A DNA stretch of 64,000 nucleotides from an uncultured Candidatus Saccharibacteria bacterium (GCA_938045445.1 CALIMM010000016.1:62001-126000); one strand, 5' to 3'; positions 25,746 to 35,306 are shown, numbered from the stretch's first letter. The notes: generated from the sequence alone by a model not told the origin. Made by a program: numbers and translations.

Positions 25746-27512
25746 CTATGGCTGGCTACGGAATTGTTCGATCCGCTTAGTTAGCTCAGCGATATTGTTC
25801 CAACTACTACCGTCTGTCATGATGGCGAGCACATATTTGCCGTTCGAACCATAGACGATTGCTGCGTCGTGTAGGAGACCATTCAAGAATCCAACCTTAT
25901 TTGCCACCGTGCCATTCGTGCCAGCAGGGATACCCTTACGATACACATTAGCCTTGAGCGCAGAGAGGAATCGGTCGCGGTTGGCACTACTAAAGTTCTG
26001 CCCCGCATCAAGCATCACCATAAAGCGTGCAAGGTCATTTGCTGTGGTGTACGGCCCGCCAGACTTGGCAAAGGTCGTGTCTTCGAAGCCAATGTCATTG
26101 GCATCCTTTGTCACAACATCATAACCAATGACCTTAAGGTAGTTCTCTGCGCATGGGTTGTCGCTCTGGCTAATCATCTTATTGAAGCAAACTTGGTTGT
26201 CCTCCCAGCGCCAGCCTGCCAGCTGCTCGCGCCGAAGCACGCTATAGCCAACAAATAGTTTGTATGTACTGGCAGTGACAAATTGCTTGTTACCATTGTA
26301 GCTCGCATTGCGCTTCTTGCCATCAATCTCTAAGAATGAGATACCATACGTCCCGGGGTGATCCTCGGCATAGTGCTTGAGAAGAGCGTTAAGCCCGTCT
26401 TCGGTCGAGCTATAATTGCGGTCATATTCTACCTTGGCTGGCACCGTCTTCGTCACTGCGGTTGGCTGTGGGAGGGTTTGATTAATAAACTCCGATAGCT
26501 GCTGCGCAGTTGCGTCAATATCGAGCGTGCGCCCTGGTTTACCATCTGTGCGTGACGTTTCAGTGAGGTCGTACGTGGCAACTTTCGTGGTGCCTGGATC
26601 AATATTCACCTTTGGCGTGACATGCTTTGTGAGATAGCCAGAGGCCTGCGATGCACTAATACTTGCTACTAATGTCTTGTCCTTTGGCTGAGCAACAACC
26701 CACTGAATAACTTCATTCGCTGGCAATGTCACTGTCTCGTCGTTTACTTTAAGGGCGACACCTTTGCCGATAACCTTTATGATTTTTTGCTCGAGCGCCT
26801 TCGCTGCATCGGTTGTAATAGCCGGGGCGATGCCGCGCATTGGGATTTCAACGGTCGTGCCCTGCACAAGGCGTGGGCTAATTGCACCAATGCTATGCGA
26901 TACCGCATCACGCTGACACTCACCACCGCGCCGCGCTTGATTCACCACCAGCTTGCCGTGTTCGACCTTGAGGCTCGCATCGACTGGCGCACGCTTACAG
27001 ACTGGCATGATCGTCTGAGTAATATATTGCTCGGTACGCGTCGTAGTCGTTAATTTTGGCGAGCTTGGCACATCTGGCTGCCACCAGAACGACGACAACG
27101 GCATAATTCGCCACAGCAAGGGATACTGTGCCTGCGCAAGCCGGTCGGTGTTGTCTACTGTAATAGCAAGCTGCTCAATCGTCGGCGAGGCAATGGTTGT
27201 GCCATCACCCACTAGCTTTACGGAGTGTCCTTGGTACGCCTGGTTAAGCGTTTCTGTGGCTTCTGACATTGTCTGCCAGCCAAGCGACACACCGTCGATC
27301 CGCGCATTTGGCAGCAATCGATCACTCGGATACACCAGCTGGAACAGCACATTAAGCCCAAGAATAATACCAATGGTGATATAGGTTTTGCGCCGTGTCC
27401 AGCGAATACGCAGCACTGGCACACGCCAATCGGCGAAACGGAGTTTTTCGGCAATAGTTGCCTTGCGGCGTCGGGGGTACGGACGCTGCGCGCGCGGAGG
27501 AGTGTACATCAT
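25746..27512 (-). CDS. Class A beta-lactamase-fold serine hydrolase with N-terminal PG-binding domains
   Basis: 588 residues. A basic N terminus and one membrane helix (about 43-60) precede two regions resembling the VanW/YkuD-associated 'PG_binding_4' domain (about 65-215 and 225-350). The serine-hydrolase domain (about 370-588) has STYK (Ser415, Lys418), SDN (450-452) and KVG (539-541) in place of KTG. These are the three active-site motifs of class A beta-lactamases and related DD-peptidases. It could modify peptidoglycan or hydrolyse beta-lactams; anchoring and domain make-up favour a wall role. TATAAT lies six bases before the ATG at 27512, supporting this start over the ATG three bases on. 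Downstream of the LexA-like gene. Confidence 0.87.
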   Translation of the reverse strand: MMYTPPRAQRPYPRRRKATIAEKLRFADWRVPVLRIRWTRRKTYITIGIILGLNVLFQLVYPSDRLLPNARIDGVSLGWQTMSEATETLNQAYQGHSVKLVGDGTTIASPTIEQLAITVDNTDRLAQAQYPLLWRIMPLSSFWWQPDVPSSPKLTTTTRTEQYITQTIMPVCKRAPVDASLKVEHGKLVVNQARRGGECQRDAVSHSIGAISPRLVQGTTVEIPMRGIAPAITTDAAKALEQKIIKVIGKGVALKVNDETVTLPANEVIQWVVAQPKDKTLVASISASQASGYLTKHVTPKVNIDPGTTKVATYDLTETSRTDGKPGRTLDIDATAQQLSEFINQTLPQPTAVTKTVPAKVEYDRNYSSTEDGLNALLKHYAEDHPGTYGISFLEIDGKKRNASYNGNKQFVTASTYKLFVGYSVLRREQLAGWRWEDNQVCFNKMISQSDNPCAENYLKVIGYDVVTKDANDIGFEDTTFAKSGGPYTTANDLARFMVMLDAGQNFSSANRDRFLSALKANVYRKGIPAGTNGTVANKVGFLNGLLHDAAIVYGSNGKYVLAIMTDGSSWNNIAELTKRIEQFRSQP

Positions 27513-27518
27513 GTAGAT

Positions 27519-27524
27519 ATTATA
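27519..27524 (-). promoter_or_regulatory. -10 box, leaderless promoter of the beta-lactamase-fold gene
   Basis: TATAAT, then ATCTAC, then ATG at 27512 on the minus strand. Confidence 0.6.
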
Positions 27525-27528
27525 TCAT

Positions 27529-27891
27529 CTATGACGATTGGTCGCTCTGCAAAATTTCTAGTGCGCGCTGCAAAACCGCAATATCATCAGCGACGTTATC
27601 CTGCTGCTCTAATGCGCTTATTTTTGCACGAATCACCTGCTCGACTGGTGCCACCACAACATCCGCAACATTCTGGGTGGGTGGTACCACTTGCAAGCTA
27701 CGCGCTGAGTTGTCCTTCTTGACCAAAAAACCACGGACAATCAGGCCATTGACATGTGCTGCTACCGTACTGACCGACTTATAGTCGAAGGCACGCATAA
27801 TCTCGCGGTAGCTTGGGCCGTAACCATTACTCTTGATAAATGTGTCTATAAATGTCAATAATTCACGTTGTTTTCGTGTTGGGCTTGTCAT
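27529..27891 (-). CDS. LexA-like winged-helix repressor without peptidase domain
   Basis: 120 residues from the ATG at 27891, eight bases after GGAGG. Residues 1-68 match the LexA DNA-binding domain (TRKQRELLTFIDTFIKSNGYGPSYREI, STVAAHVNGLIVRGFL). The rest is a short linker and a helical, possibly coiled-coil end (IRAKISALEQQ...VLQRALEIL) suited to dimerisation. The S24 peptidase half, with its cleavage site and Ser-Lys pair, is absent, so RecA-triggered self-cleavage is impossible. It overlaps the O-antigen ligase stop by 4 bp (ATGA), so the two are translationally coupled. Targets unknown. Confidence 0.82.
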   Translation of the reverse strand: MTSPTRKQRELLTFIDTFIKSNGYGPSYREIMRAFDYKSVSTVAAHVNGLIVRGFLVKKDNSARSLQVVPPTQNVADVVVAPVEQVIRAKISALEQQDNVADDIAVLQRALEILQSDQSS

Positions 27892-29186
27892 AATCCATCC
27901 TCCGTTATCGCTAGTGCTGCCAGCCCCCACCAGAGCATCGACACAGTGTCGTCAACAAAAACTGGTAAGAACAATCCTATCACAGTTAAGCCGATTCCGC
28001 CAGCAAAACTACCGAAAGCCAGCCAATATGACCGGCGATGCCATAATTTTACCAGCACACCAGTGGTTAATGCAACTAATAATAGTAATCCAATCCAGCC
28101 AATTTCGTGAGCAACGAACAAATAGTGGTTTTCAATGATTAAGCTCTGCCCATTGCCAAGAAGCGATGCCGAGCCAGTACTTCCTACGCCAGTGCCAAGC
28201 GGTTGCTGCAGAGCGCGCGTTAGGCCAGCTTGCAATGAAGTGATTCGGTCGCTGTCGGATGTTTGGGTCGGGCCATGCGTTGGGTCGTTATGCAAGATAA
28301 CATTATCAATAAAGTGTGGATCTATAGCGTAGCCAATACTACCAACAATCACCCCACAGCCAAGTACTGCGCCAACACCCCACAGCACAATACGCCGAGA
28401 TGCCTGTGACCGCCATGCGCTGACAATCGCAACAATACCAACACCAACCGCCACCGCGAGCAACGCGCTCCGCGAATAACTCTGCCACACTGCAAGCGCT
28501 GACGCTAGCGCCGCACCACCAAGCAGCCAGCGCCGCATAGGTGAGATACGCCGCCATTGCAATGCACCATACGCCACAATAAGCGTCAGGACAGTACTTG
28601 CATACGCTCCGAGCGGATTTGGCCCACGCAGTGTGCTATTAATGCGGACATAGGCACTGTTGGAGTCGACTGTTTGGTAAGGCTCGATCGTCGTAGGCCC
28701 GTAGCCAAGCGGCACAAGCACATCACGCGACAAAACAAGCTGCGCTGCCGCAAAACCAATCACAACAACCGCACCCGCACCGAGCATACGCAGCAACCAG
28801 CGCCGATACTGTGGATAATTACTCACAAACACATAGACCACCACACCAAGTGCCACAAAACGCAGGTCGATCAACAAACCCGATAGCAAGGCCAAGCCAG
28901 ACGTTGGCACAAGCAGCGCCACCACACCGTGCCACAGCGCAAAGGCAAGTGCCAGCTGGATGATGTGATCGCTCAGCCAACGCCGCCACTGCCGACGCAG
29001 CGTCACATCGACAATAACAAGAATTAGAACGATGAGGAGCAAAGCTTCCTTCCATGCCTTGACAAAGAGCGCATAATCTGGCCAATGCGCACCCACCCAT
29101 ACCGTCAGCGGTGCATGGATAGCCAGCCCGAAAAATATCGTACACAAAAACCAAGCCGGTATCTTTTCTCGCAATAACCGCTTCAT
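27888..29186 (-). CDS. O-antigen ligase/polymerase family membrane protein (WaaL/Wzy-like)
   Basis: 432 residues, ten to twelve membrane helices (LCTIFFGLAIHAPLTVW; LLLIVLILVIVDV; LLLLVALTTGVLV and others). The Wzy_C-type region lies in the middle: SAYVRINSTLRGPNPLGAYAS and SYSRSALLAVAVGVGIV. A long outer loop carries HNDPTHGPTQTSDSDRI and GTGVGSTGSASLLGNG. Such proteins transfer or polymerise lipid-linked glycans on the outer face of the membrane. Ligase versus polymerase cannot be told apart here. TACACT lies eight bases before the ATG. The LexA-like gene is coupled downstream. Divergent from the initiating sugar transferase (29239). Confidence 0.85.
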   Translation of the reverse strand: MKRLLREKIPAWFLCTIFFGLAIHAPLTVWVGAHWPDYALFVKAWKEALLLIVLILVIVDVTLRRQWRRWLSDHIIQLALAFALWHGVVALLVPTSGLALLSGLLIDLRFVALGVVVYVFVSNYPQYRRWLLRMLGAGAVVVIGFAAAQLVLSRDVLVPLGYGPTTIEPYQTVDSNSAYVRINSTLRGPNPLGAYASTVLTLIVAYGALQWRRISPMRRWLLGGAALASALAVWQSYSRSALLAVAVGVGIVAIVSAWRSQASRRIVLWGVGAVLGCGVIVGSIGYAIDPHFIDNVILHNDPTHGPTQTSDSDRITSLQAGLTRALQQPLGTGVGSTGSASLLGNGQSLIIENHYLFVAHEIGWIGLLLLVALTTGVLVKLWHRRSYWLAFGSFAGGIGLTVIGLFLPVFVDDTVSMLWWGLAALAITEDGL

Positions 29187-29194
29187 CTCTTTCT

Positions 29195-29228
29195 AGTGTA
29201 GCAAACTTTGGGTAAAAAGTGTTATAGT
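29195..29228. promoter_or_regulatory. Divergent -10 boxes of the ligase and sugar-transferase genes
   Basis: Minus-strand TACACT at 29195-29200 (8 nt before the ligase ATG at 29186) and plus-strand TATAGT at 29223-29228 (10 nt before the transferase ATG at 29239). Only 52 bp separate the two starts. Confidence 0.5.
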
Positions 29229-29238
29229 AACAGTTGTT

Positions 29239-30675
29239 ATGCCGTCAAAAAATACGAAATTTTATAGTCTCATTCTCATCGGCCTCGATTTTGTGGTGCT
29301 GATGGCGGTGTTTTTCATCGCATACTATGTCCGCACGCAAATCGATCATCGTGATTTGCTCTATACTGTCTATGCCAGCGACTATCTGCTTGGCTTCGTC
29401 GTTATTGCGCCAGTGTGGATTATCCTCTATGCCTCGCTTGGGCTCTATAGCGCAAGCGTCTACGGCCGGCGGCTCGTCGAGTGGGGGCGGCTGTTGCTGG
29501 GGACATTCATGGGTATTCTGCTCGTGATTGGCTGGGAGTACGGCACACGAATGTATATCTTTCCGGCCCGCTTGGTGGCGATGTATGTCTTTCTTGGTTC
29601 GTTTTTGGCAATTGGCACAGTGCGCGAGTTGTTTCGCCTGACACGGAGTTGGCTCTTCCAGTACAACCATGGCGTGAACCGTGTGATGGTGATTGGGACA
29701 TCGCTAGCAACGCGAGACATCGCTGAGTCGATCTCGACCACCTACAAGTCAGGTTTTCGTGTTGTGGCAATGGCTGGCCCCAAGCGCTTTGTGCCACCTG
29801 GGCTCGATGTTGTTCATTTTGCATCACTCGACCCCGCCCTGGCGCAGATCAAAGAGCTCAAGATCGACACCATCATCCAAACCAACCTCTACGAAAACGA
29901 AGAGAAGAATCAAAAAGTGCTTGGTGCTGCCCAAGTTAATCACATCCAATACAACTTCATCCCTGGCGAGCCAGAATTTTATACTGGCAAGAACACCATC
30001 GATGTTTTTCTTGGCTACCCAATGATTACCGTTAGCCAAACACCACTCATTGGCTGGGGAGAAATCGCGAAGCGAATCTTTGACACGATTATTTCTGGCA
30101 TATTACTCATTGTCCTTGCGCCGCTCTTTATTTTGCTCATCATCCTACAAAAGATCTTTAACCCCGGGCCAGCATTTTATATCTCAAAGCGCCTCAGTCG
30201 CTACTCCGAGCCAATCCAGCTCATCAAGTTCCGTAGTATGGGTGCACAATATGGCAAGCAAGACGCGGCTGATGAATTCCGTGCAATGGGCCGCGACGAC
30301 CTGGCTGAAGAGTATGAAAAAAACCGCAAGGTCGAACACGACCCACGCATCACTCGCTTTGGCAATTTTTTGCGGGCAACATCGCTTGACGAATTACCTC
30401 AGATTTTCAACGTCTTTCGTGGTGATTTGAGCTTAGTTGGGCCACGGCCAATTCTACCCCAAGAAGTAAAGTTTAGTTCAGCCCGCACGGCACTCTTACA
30501 CAGCGTGAAGTCAGGGGTGACGGGCTTATGGCAGGTGTCTGGGCGCTCAAACCTGAGCTTCGATGAGCGGATCGAGCTTGAGCTATTTTATGCCCAAAAC
30601 TGGAGCTTCTGGCTGGATATCAAGATTCTGTTCAAGACGATCGGCGTGGTGCTACGCAAGACGGGCGCAAAATAG
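29239..30675 (+). CDS. Polyprenyl-phosphate sugar-1-phosphate transferase (WcaJ/WbaP-like)
   Basis: 478 residues. N-terminal helices (about 10-30, 45-70, 85-105, 110-130) and a CoA-binding-like Rossmann segment (VNRVMVIGTSLATRDIAESI) are followed by a further helix (about 278-300). The C-terminal catalytic domain has NPGPAFYISKRLSR, LIKFRSMG, NRKVEHDPRITRFGNFLRATSLDELPQ, GDLSLVGPRP and GVTGLWQVSGRSNLSF, the signature blocks of bacterial sugar transferases. It starts lipid-linked glycan synthesis by moving a sugar phosphate from a nucleotide onto undecaprenyl phosphate at the inner membrane face. Probably the priming enzyme for this locus. Confidence 0.93.
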   Translation: MPSKNTKFYSLILIGLDFVVLMAVFFIAYYVRTQIDHRDLLYTVYASDYLLGFVVIAPVWIILYASLGLYSASVYGRRLVEWGRLLLGTFMGILLVIGWEYGTRMYIFPARLVAMYVFLGSFLAIGTVRELFRLTRSWLFQYNHGVNRVMVIGTSLATRDIAESISTTYKSGFRVVAMAGPKRFVPPGLDVVHFASLDPALAQIKELKIDTIIQTNLYENEEKNQKVLGAAQVNHIQYNFIPGEPEFYTGKNTIDVFLGYPMITVSQTPLIGWGEIAKRIFDTIISGILLIVLAPLFILLIILQKIFNPGPAFYISKRLSRYSEPIQLIKFRSMGAQYGKQDAADEFRAMGRDDLAEEYEKNRKVEHDPRITRFGNFLRATSLDELPQIFNVFRGDLSLVGPRPILPQEVKFSSARTALLHSVKSGVTGLWQVSGRSNLSFDERIELELFYAQNWSFWLDIKILFKTIGVVLRKTGAK

Positions 30676-30963
30676 ACGACATATCGTTATAGAGCTTAAG
30701 CAAGAGAGCAATCTCTATAGGCTATTTCTTATTTAGATTCCAAACCATACTATCTTTTAATAGCTTTACCCTGCTCCATCTACTGGAATACTTGGTTTAT
30801 TAGTTTTCATAACAAAACGTCATCTTTAATATAAAAGATTAATAGTGGAAGGTGCCGATGTTTTATAATGTCTCTAAGAAAGCAGTAGAAGTGTGGGACG
30901 GAAAATCGCAATAATAAACCATCGGACTTGGGCACTGCTCACAAAAAAGTGTGTAACCCTCAG

Positions 30964-32088
30964 TTATTTTATCGTCTGATCGCGCACTACCTTGCGTATC
31001 TTGGTCAGAAATAGTGTCTTGTCAAAACGCTGCGCGGTGCGGCGCAAGACTGCAGGGTCAAAGGTTTGTTTCTCGGCCTGCTCAATTGCCTTAGCAACGC
31101 TGATGCTCGTCTGCCGGTCAAACAGCACACCCACTTCGGGCGACGTGACGATATCCGTCGTGCCGCCACGAGCCAAACCAATCACTGGCGCACCAGCTGC
31201 TAGCGCTTCGACACTGACAATTCCAAAATCTTCCTCTGCTGGGTAGATAAAGCCACGCGCTGTTGTAATAGCCTTCTCATACTCGGCATCGCTCGCATCA
31301 CCAAAGCGATCGGTGCGGAACTCAACTGTTGGACCAGCCAGATCAACAAGCCTATTGTGTGCGGGGCCATTACCAAAGACGATCAGCTTCTTGCCAAGCT
31401 TCGTCGCTGCCGTAACAGCCAAGTCATAGCGCTTATATGGCAGCTGCCGGCCAATCGTCACATAATGATCACCCCGCTTGGTAGCAGGCGTAAACCGACT
31501 TATATCTACCGGTGGATGAATAACTATGCTATTTCGATTGTAATATTTTTTAATGCGCTGTTGCGTCTCGGTCGAGTTTGCCAAGAAAACATCGACTTGC
31601 CGAGCCGCTTGGAGGTCTAGCTTGCGCTGGTGCGGCACCATGAGTGGCATGAGCGTGCGAATGAGCGGATTGAGATTACCATAGCCTGGGTCGCGTCGAT
31701 ATTCATCGTAGTGGCTCCAGTAATATCGTGGTGGTGTGTGACAATAGTTGATAATAACCTGATCGGGCCTCGTCTTTCTCACTTGGTGACCATGCATGTA
31801 TGAGCTGGTGAGGATGATATCAAACTCACGCAGATCAAGTCGCCGCATCGCTTTGACAGCCAGTGTTGGAAACAGCTTATAATACGTGCGCACCTTGCGT
31901 GGGATTTTTTGCAAAAACGACGGCCGAACATCAAGCTCAGCAAAGGCTGGCATCTTGTCCTCATTATACATTGCGGTATAGATCGGTGCATCCGGAAAAG
32001 CTTCGTGCATAGCGAGCACGACATTCTCGGCACCACCCATTGTTGTCAAGAAGTCGCAGACAATGGCAATTTTGGGTTGTTTACTCAT
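30964..32088 (-). CDS. Glycosyltransferase family 4
   Basis: 374 residues from the ATG at 32088; the choice rests on TACACT six bases upstream. The N-terminal Rossmann half begins KIAIVCDFLTTMGGAENVV (glycine loop and acceptor side). The C-terminal half has YVTIGRQLPYKRYDLAV, KKLIVFGNGPAHNRL and EEDFGIVSVEALAAGAPVIGLARGG, the EX7E motif and nucleotide-sugar site of GT4/GT-B retaining enzymes. Cytoplasmic, adding a sugar to a lipid-linked acceptor; donor and linkage unknown. Followed upstream on the same strand by glmS. Confidence 0.9.
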   Translation of the reverse strand: MSKQPKIAIVCDFLTTMGGAENVVLAMHEAFPDAPIYTAMYNEDKMPAFAELDVRPSFLQKIPRKVRTYYKLFPTLAVKAMRRLDLREFDIILTSSYMHGHQVRKTRPDQVIINYCHTPPRYYWSHYDEYRRDPGYGNLNPLIRTLMPLMVPHQRKLDLQAARQVDVFLANSTETQQRIKKYYNRNSIVIHPPVDISRFTPATKRGDHYVTIGRQLPYKRYDLAVTAATKLGKKLIVFGNGPAHNRLVDLAGPTVEFRTDRFGDASDAEYEKAITTARGFIYPAEEDFGIVSVEALAAGAPVIGLARGGTTDIVTSPEVGVLFDRQTSISVAKAIEQAEKQTFDPAVLRRTAQRFDKTLFLTKIRKVVRDQTIK

Positions 32089-32094
32089 AGTATC

Positions 32095-32100
32095 AGTGTA
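32095..32100 (-). promoter_or_regulatory. -10 box, leaderless promoter of the GT4 gene
   Basis: TACACT, then GATACT, then ATG at 32088 on the minus strand. Confidence 0.55.
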
Positions 32101-32127
32101 GCGCAAAGGAGAGATTTTACCTATACC

Positions 32128-33954
32128 TTACTCCACCGTCACACTCTTGGCAAGATTGCGCGGCTGGTCGACGTCGTGCCCCCGCTCCACTGCCATATAG
32201 TAAGCAAAAAGCTGTGATATAACATTAAACAAAATTGGCGTGAGGTGCTGCAGCTTGGTCGCGACGCGCACCACCGTCTCGGCAGGGACGCGTTTATCTG
32301 TGTCGGTAATGACAATCGCATGGGCACCACGCGCATTCATCTCAATCAAATTACTCTGCGATTTTTCGTACAGCCAGTTGTCCTGCAAATAACACACTTC
32401 GAAGAAATGATCGTCAATCAGGGCAATTGGCCCATGCTTGAGCTCACCTGCTGCATAGGCTTCAGCATGAATGTAGCTTACCTCCTTAAGCTTGAGTGCG
32501 CCCTCAAGTGCAGCTGGGTAGAGTGTGTCGCGACCAATATAGAGCGCATGATTATAGTGGGCATAATTATGTGCGATGTTTTTGACGCTATCAGCTTGCT
32601 TAGCCAGCGTCTTTTCAATCTCGGCTGGTAGCATCTCAAGCTCATTAATAAACTCACCCATCAGCCGTGGGTTTGTCCCCTTGGCTGCTGCGAGCATCAG
32701 GCCAAAGATCGTCATCGCTGCCACTTGCGAGGTAAAGGCCTTGGTGCTGGCCACACTAATCTCTGCCCCCACGTGTACATATACTCCATCATCAACTTCG
32801 CGTGCAATCGTGCTCCCCACTGCATTAACGACACCAAGGCAGGTCACACCCCGTCGCTTGAGTTCCGTGAGGCAGGCCAATGTATCGGCCGTCTCACCAC
32901 TCTGGCTCACAATGAGCGCAACGGTATGCTCGGGGATGTTATATGCTCGGTAGCGCAGCTCGCTAGCAATCTCCACACTCACTGTTACATCATCAGTCAG
33001 TTGCTCAATAAAATAACTAGCCTGCATCCCCGCAAAATACGCCGTGCCACAACCCACAATCATCACATGCTTGATCTGTCGCAATTCAGCATCACTTAAG
33101 CCTATACCGCCTAGCCGGGCATAGCGCTGCGCGGCAATCACTCGCCCAGCCAGCGTTGCCGCGAGGCTGGTCGGCTGCTCAAATATTTCTTTGAGGAGGA
33201 AGTGGTCGTACCCCTGTTTTTGAATAGCTTGCAAGTCCATCTCTAGCGTCTCTACTTGCACGTCAACCACTTGCGAATCAGTCGTTTGAAGCTCGAGACC
33301 AGTGCGGGTGCAGCGCCCTACTTCGCCATCGTGCAGATAGACCACTTGGTTGGTATACCCTACCAAGGCCGATGCATCACTAGCAATGTACGTTTCGCCA
33401 TCACCAAGCCCAACAATGAGCGGACTACCCTTGCGGGCCACAATAATCTCATTAGGGTCATTCGCTTGAACAACTGCTAAGCCATACGTGCCTACCACCA
33501 TTTTGAGCGCACCTCGCACTGCCGCCAAGAGGTCTGGTGCTTGCTTGTGCAAGTAATCGATCAGCGCTGTCAATACCTCAGTGTCAGTATCACTCTTAAA
33601 TTCATACTCATGCGCTGCAAGCATCGTCTTGAGCGCCTGATAGTTCTCGATAATGCCGTTATGTACAACGTAGATCTGCCCCACTTGATGCGGATGAGCG
33701 TTGCGTTTGCTGGGTGCCCCATGGGTTGCCCAGCGAGTGTGACCAATACCAACCGTATCAGTCGTCTTGTGGCGAGCTGTGAGCTCATTCAGCACAGCCA
33801 CCTTACCTTTTGTTCTGAGTAACGTTGGCGCAGCATCCTCATCGAGTGTAACAATACCAGCACTATCATATCCGCGATATTCAAGCCGCTTGAGCTCCGT
33901 CAGCAACACACCCTGCGCTGGCCGCGTTCCGATATATCCAACTATTCCACACAT
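32128..33954 (-). CDS. glmS: Glutamine-fructose-6-phosphate aminotransferase
   Basis: 608 residues, full length. The N-terminal glutaminase begins MCGIVGYIG with nucleophile Cys2, then LEYRGYDSAG, GHTRWATHG and HNGIIENY. Two SIS domains (about 285-425 and 455-600) carry GCGTAYFAGMQ, VSQSGETADT and ALKLKEVSYIHAEAYAAGELKHGP, and the end is DQPRNLAKSVTVE. It makes glucosamine-6-phosphate, the entry to UDP-GlcNAc for peptidoglycan and surface glycans. Leader of about 21 bases with AGGAAAGGA; TATAAT at 33976-33981. I see no glmS ribozyme in the short leader. Confidence 0.97.
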   Translation of the reverse strand: MCGIVGYIGTRPAQGVLLTELKRLEYRGYDSAGIVTLDEDAAPTLLRTKGKVAVLNELTARHKTTDTVGIGHTRWATHGAPSKRNAHPHQVGQIYVVHNGIIENYQALKTMLAAHEYEFKSDTDTEVLTALIDYLHKQAPDLLAAVRGALKMVVGTYGLAVVQANDPNEIIVARKGSPLIVGLGDGETYIASDASALVGYTNQVVYLHDGEVGRCTRTGLELQTTDSQVVDVQVETLEMDLQAIQKQGYDHFLLKEIFEQPTSLAATLAGRVIAAQRYARLGGIGLSDAELRQIKHVMIVGCGTAYFAGMQASYFIEQLTDDVTVSVEIASELRYRAYNIPEHTVALIVSQSGETADTLACLTELKRRGVTCLGVVNAVGSTIAREVDDGVYVHVGAEISVASTKAFTSQVAAMTIFGLMLAAAKGTNPRLMGEFINELEMLPAEIEKTLAKQADSVKNIAHNYAHYNHALYIGRDTLYPAALEGALKLKEVSYIHAEAYAAGELKHGPIALIDDHFFEVCYLQDNWLYEKSQSNLIEMNARGAHAIVITDTDKRVPAETVVRVATKLQHLTPILFNVISQLFAYYMAVERGHDVDQPRNLAKSVTVE

Positions 33955-34250
33955 AGGTTTTTCCTTTCCTCTTGTATTATAGCGCTTTGGTCTTTGCCTT
34001 CTAGTGTACTCTCATTTTTGAACAATTTTGCAAAAATGTAAAAATTACAATGATTTTTCTCTGTTACTATATGATGCTACTTTTACATCAATAGCGCTTT
34101 GAATATAAAAGGCTAGAGAAAAGGTGGCAAAATATAAGACCGAATGCAGCGCCCGCCTTCAGCTATAATTAAGCGGATATACGCATACTTATAGACGAAG
34201 ATAACACGATATGTTCGACATTTTTTCGACGAAGGGGTATACTAAGTGGT
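33955..34250. other. Divergent intergenic region glmS/galE
   Basis: Holds the glmS leader and -10 (33976-33981, minus) and the galE promoter (34215-34243, plus). Otherwise AT-rich with no gene seen. Confidence 0.5.
34215..34243 (+). promoter_or_regulatory. Promoter of galE
   Basis: TCGACA (34215-34220), 17-bp spacer, TATACT (34238-34243), seven bases to the ATG at 34251. No ribosome binding site of usual strength. Confidence 0.6.
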
Positions 34251-35273
34251 ATGAGTAGAGAAACGATTTTAGTCACTGGTGGCGCTGGATATATTGGCAG
34301 CCACACCATTATCGAGCTTATTGCGGCAGGATTTGGCGTCGTCGTTATTGACAACCTCGCCAATGCGAGCCACGAAAGCCTGCAGCGCGTCGAAACAATT
34401 ACCGGCACAACCATCCCCTTTGTCGAGGCAGATGTGCGCGACCGATTGGCACTCGATGCGATTTTTACTAAGTATGATATCAGTGCTGTCATTCACTTTG
34501 CTGGACTCAAAGCAGTTGGCGAGTCGGTCGAGAAGCCGCTGGAATACTATGACTGCAATCTTAGCTCAACCCTCACTCTCTTAACCGCAATGCGCCAACA
34601 TGGGGTGCATCGACTTGTTTTTTCAAGCTCTGCGACGGTCTATGGCACACCAGAGTCATTGCCACTCACTGAAGCATCGCGCACTGGCACGGGCATTACC
34701 AATCCATACGGCTGGACGAAATATATAATCGAGCAGATCATTCGTGATTATTGCGTAGCGCACTCGGACTTCCAGGCAACTATCTTGCGCTACTTTAATC
34801 CAATTGGCGCACATATATCAGGTATGATTGGCGAAGACCCAAATGGTATCCCTAATAATCTCCTACCTTATGTTGCACAAGTTGCCGTTGGAAAATTACA
34901 CAGTGTCGGCGTGTTTGGTGATGACTACGACACACCTGATGGTACCGGTGTGCGTGACTACATTCACGTCGTCGATCTTGCTAAGGGACATGTAGCTGCC
35001 CTATCACACATGCAGCCAGGTGAGCACACCTACAACCTTGGCACTGGCCATGGTACCTCTGTTTTGGAGATCATTAGCGCCTTTGGCAAGGCCTGCAATC
35101 ATGAGATTCCATACGAGATAAAACCACGCCGTGCTGGTGATATTGCAGCTTGCTACGCCGACTGCAGCAAGGCACAGCAAGAGCTTGGTTGGCAGGCAGA
35201 GCTATCCATCGAGCAAGCCTGTGAAGATTCCTGGCGTTGGCAATCTCGTAACCCAAATGGGTATAAGAGTTAA
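34251..35273 (+). CDS. galE: UDP-glucose 4-epimerase
   Basis: 340 residues, the usual length. NAD-binding loop TGGAGYIGSHT (about 9-19), IDNLANAS, the Ser/Tyr/Lys catalytic set (SSSATVYG and YGWTK), and RYFNPIGAH. These are the markers of GalE within the extended short-chain dehydrogenases, and GVRDYIHVVDLAKGHV confirms the subfamily. It interconverts UDP-glucose and UDP-galactose (or the N-acetyl forms), feeding the glycan genes around it. Apparently monocistronic, from a leaderless start. Confidence 0.95.
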   Translation: MSRETILVTGGAGYIGSHTIIELIAAGFGVVVIDNLANASHESLQRVETITGTTIPFVEADVRDRLALDAIFTKYDISAVIHFAGLKAVGESVEKPLEYYDCNLSSTLTLLTAMRQHGVHRLVFSSSATVYGTPESLPLTEASRTGTGITNPYGWTKYIIEQIIRDYCVAHSDFQATILRYFNPIGAHISGMIGEDPNGIPNNLLPYVAQVAVGKLHSVGVFGDDYDTPDGTGVRDYIHVVDLAKGHVAALSHMQPGEHTYNLGTGHGTSVLEIISAFGKACNHEIPYEIKPRRAGDIAACYADCSKAQQELGWQAELSIEQACEDSWRWQSRNPNGYKS

Positions 35274-35282
35274 ATTTAGATG

Positions 35283-35306
35283 ATACCCCTAGCGGGTATT
35301 TTGCAA
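35283..35306. repeat. Degenerate copy of the 20.8-kb inverted repeat
   Basis: ATACCC-CTAGC-GGGTAT hairpin followed by TTTGCAATGAA. The right half matches the right arm of 20845-20862 in all but a few positions. Just after galE, so it may also act as a terminator. Confidence 0.5.

Noticed and set aside
30688..30719. Possible terminator after the sugar transferase (TATAGAG...CTCTATA)
   Set aside because: The loop is 18 bases and the stem AT-rich; no proper T run. The rest of 30676-30963 also shows no gene.
33955..34140. Possible glmS ribozyme upstream of glmS
   Set aside because: The leader from the -10 box to the ATG is only about 21 bases, too short for the ribozyme, and no matching core is seen.
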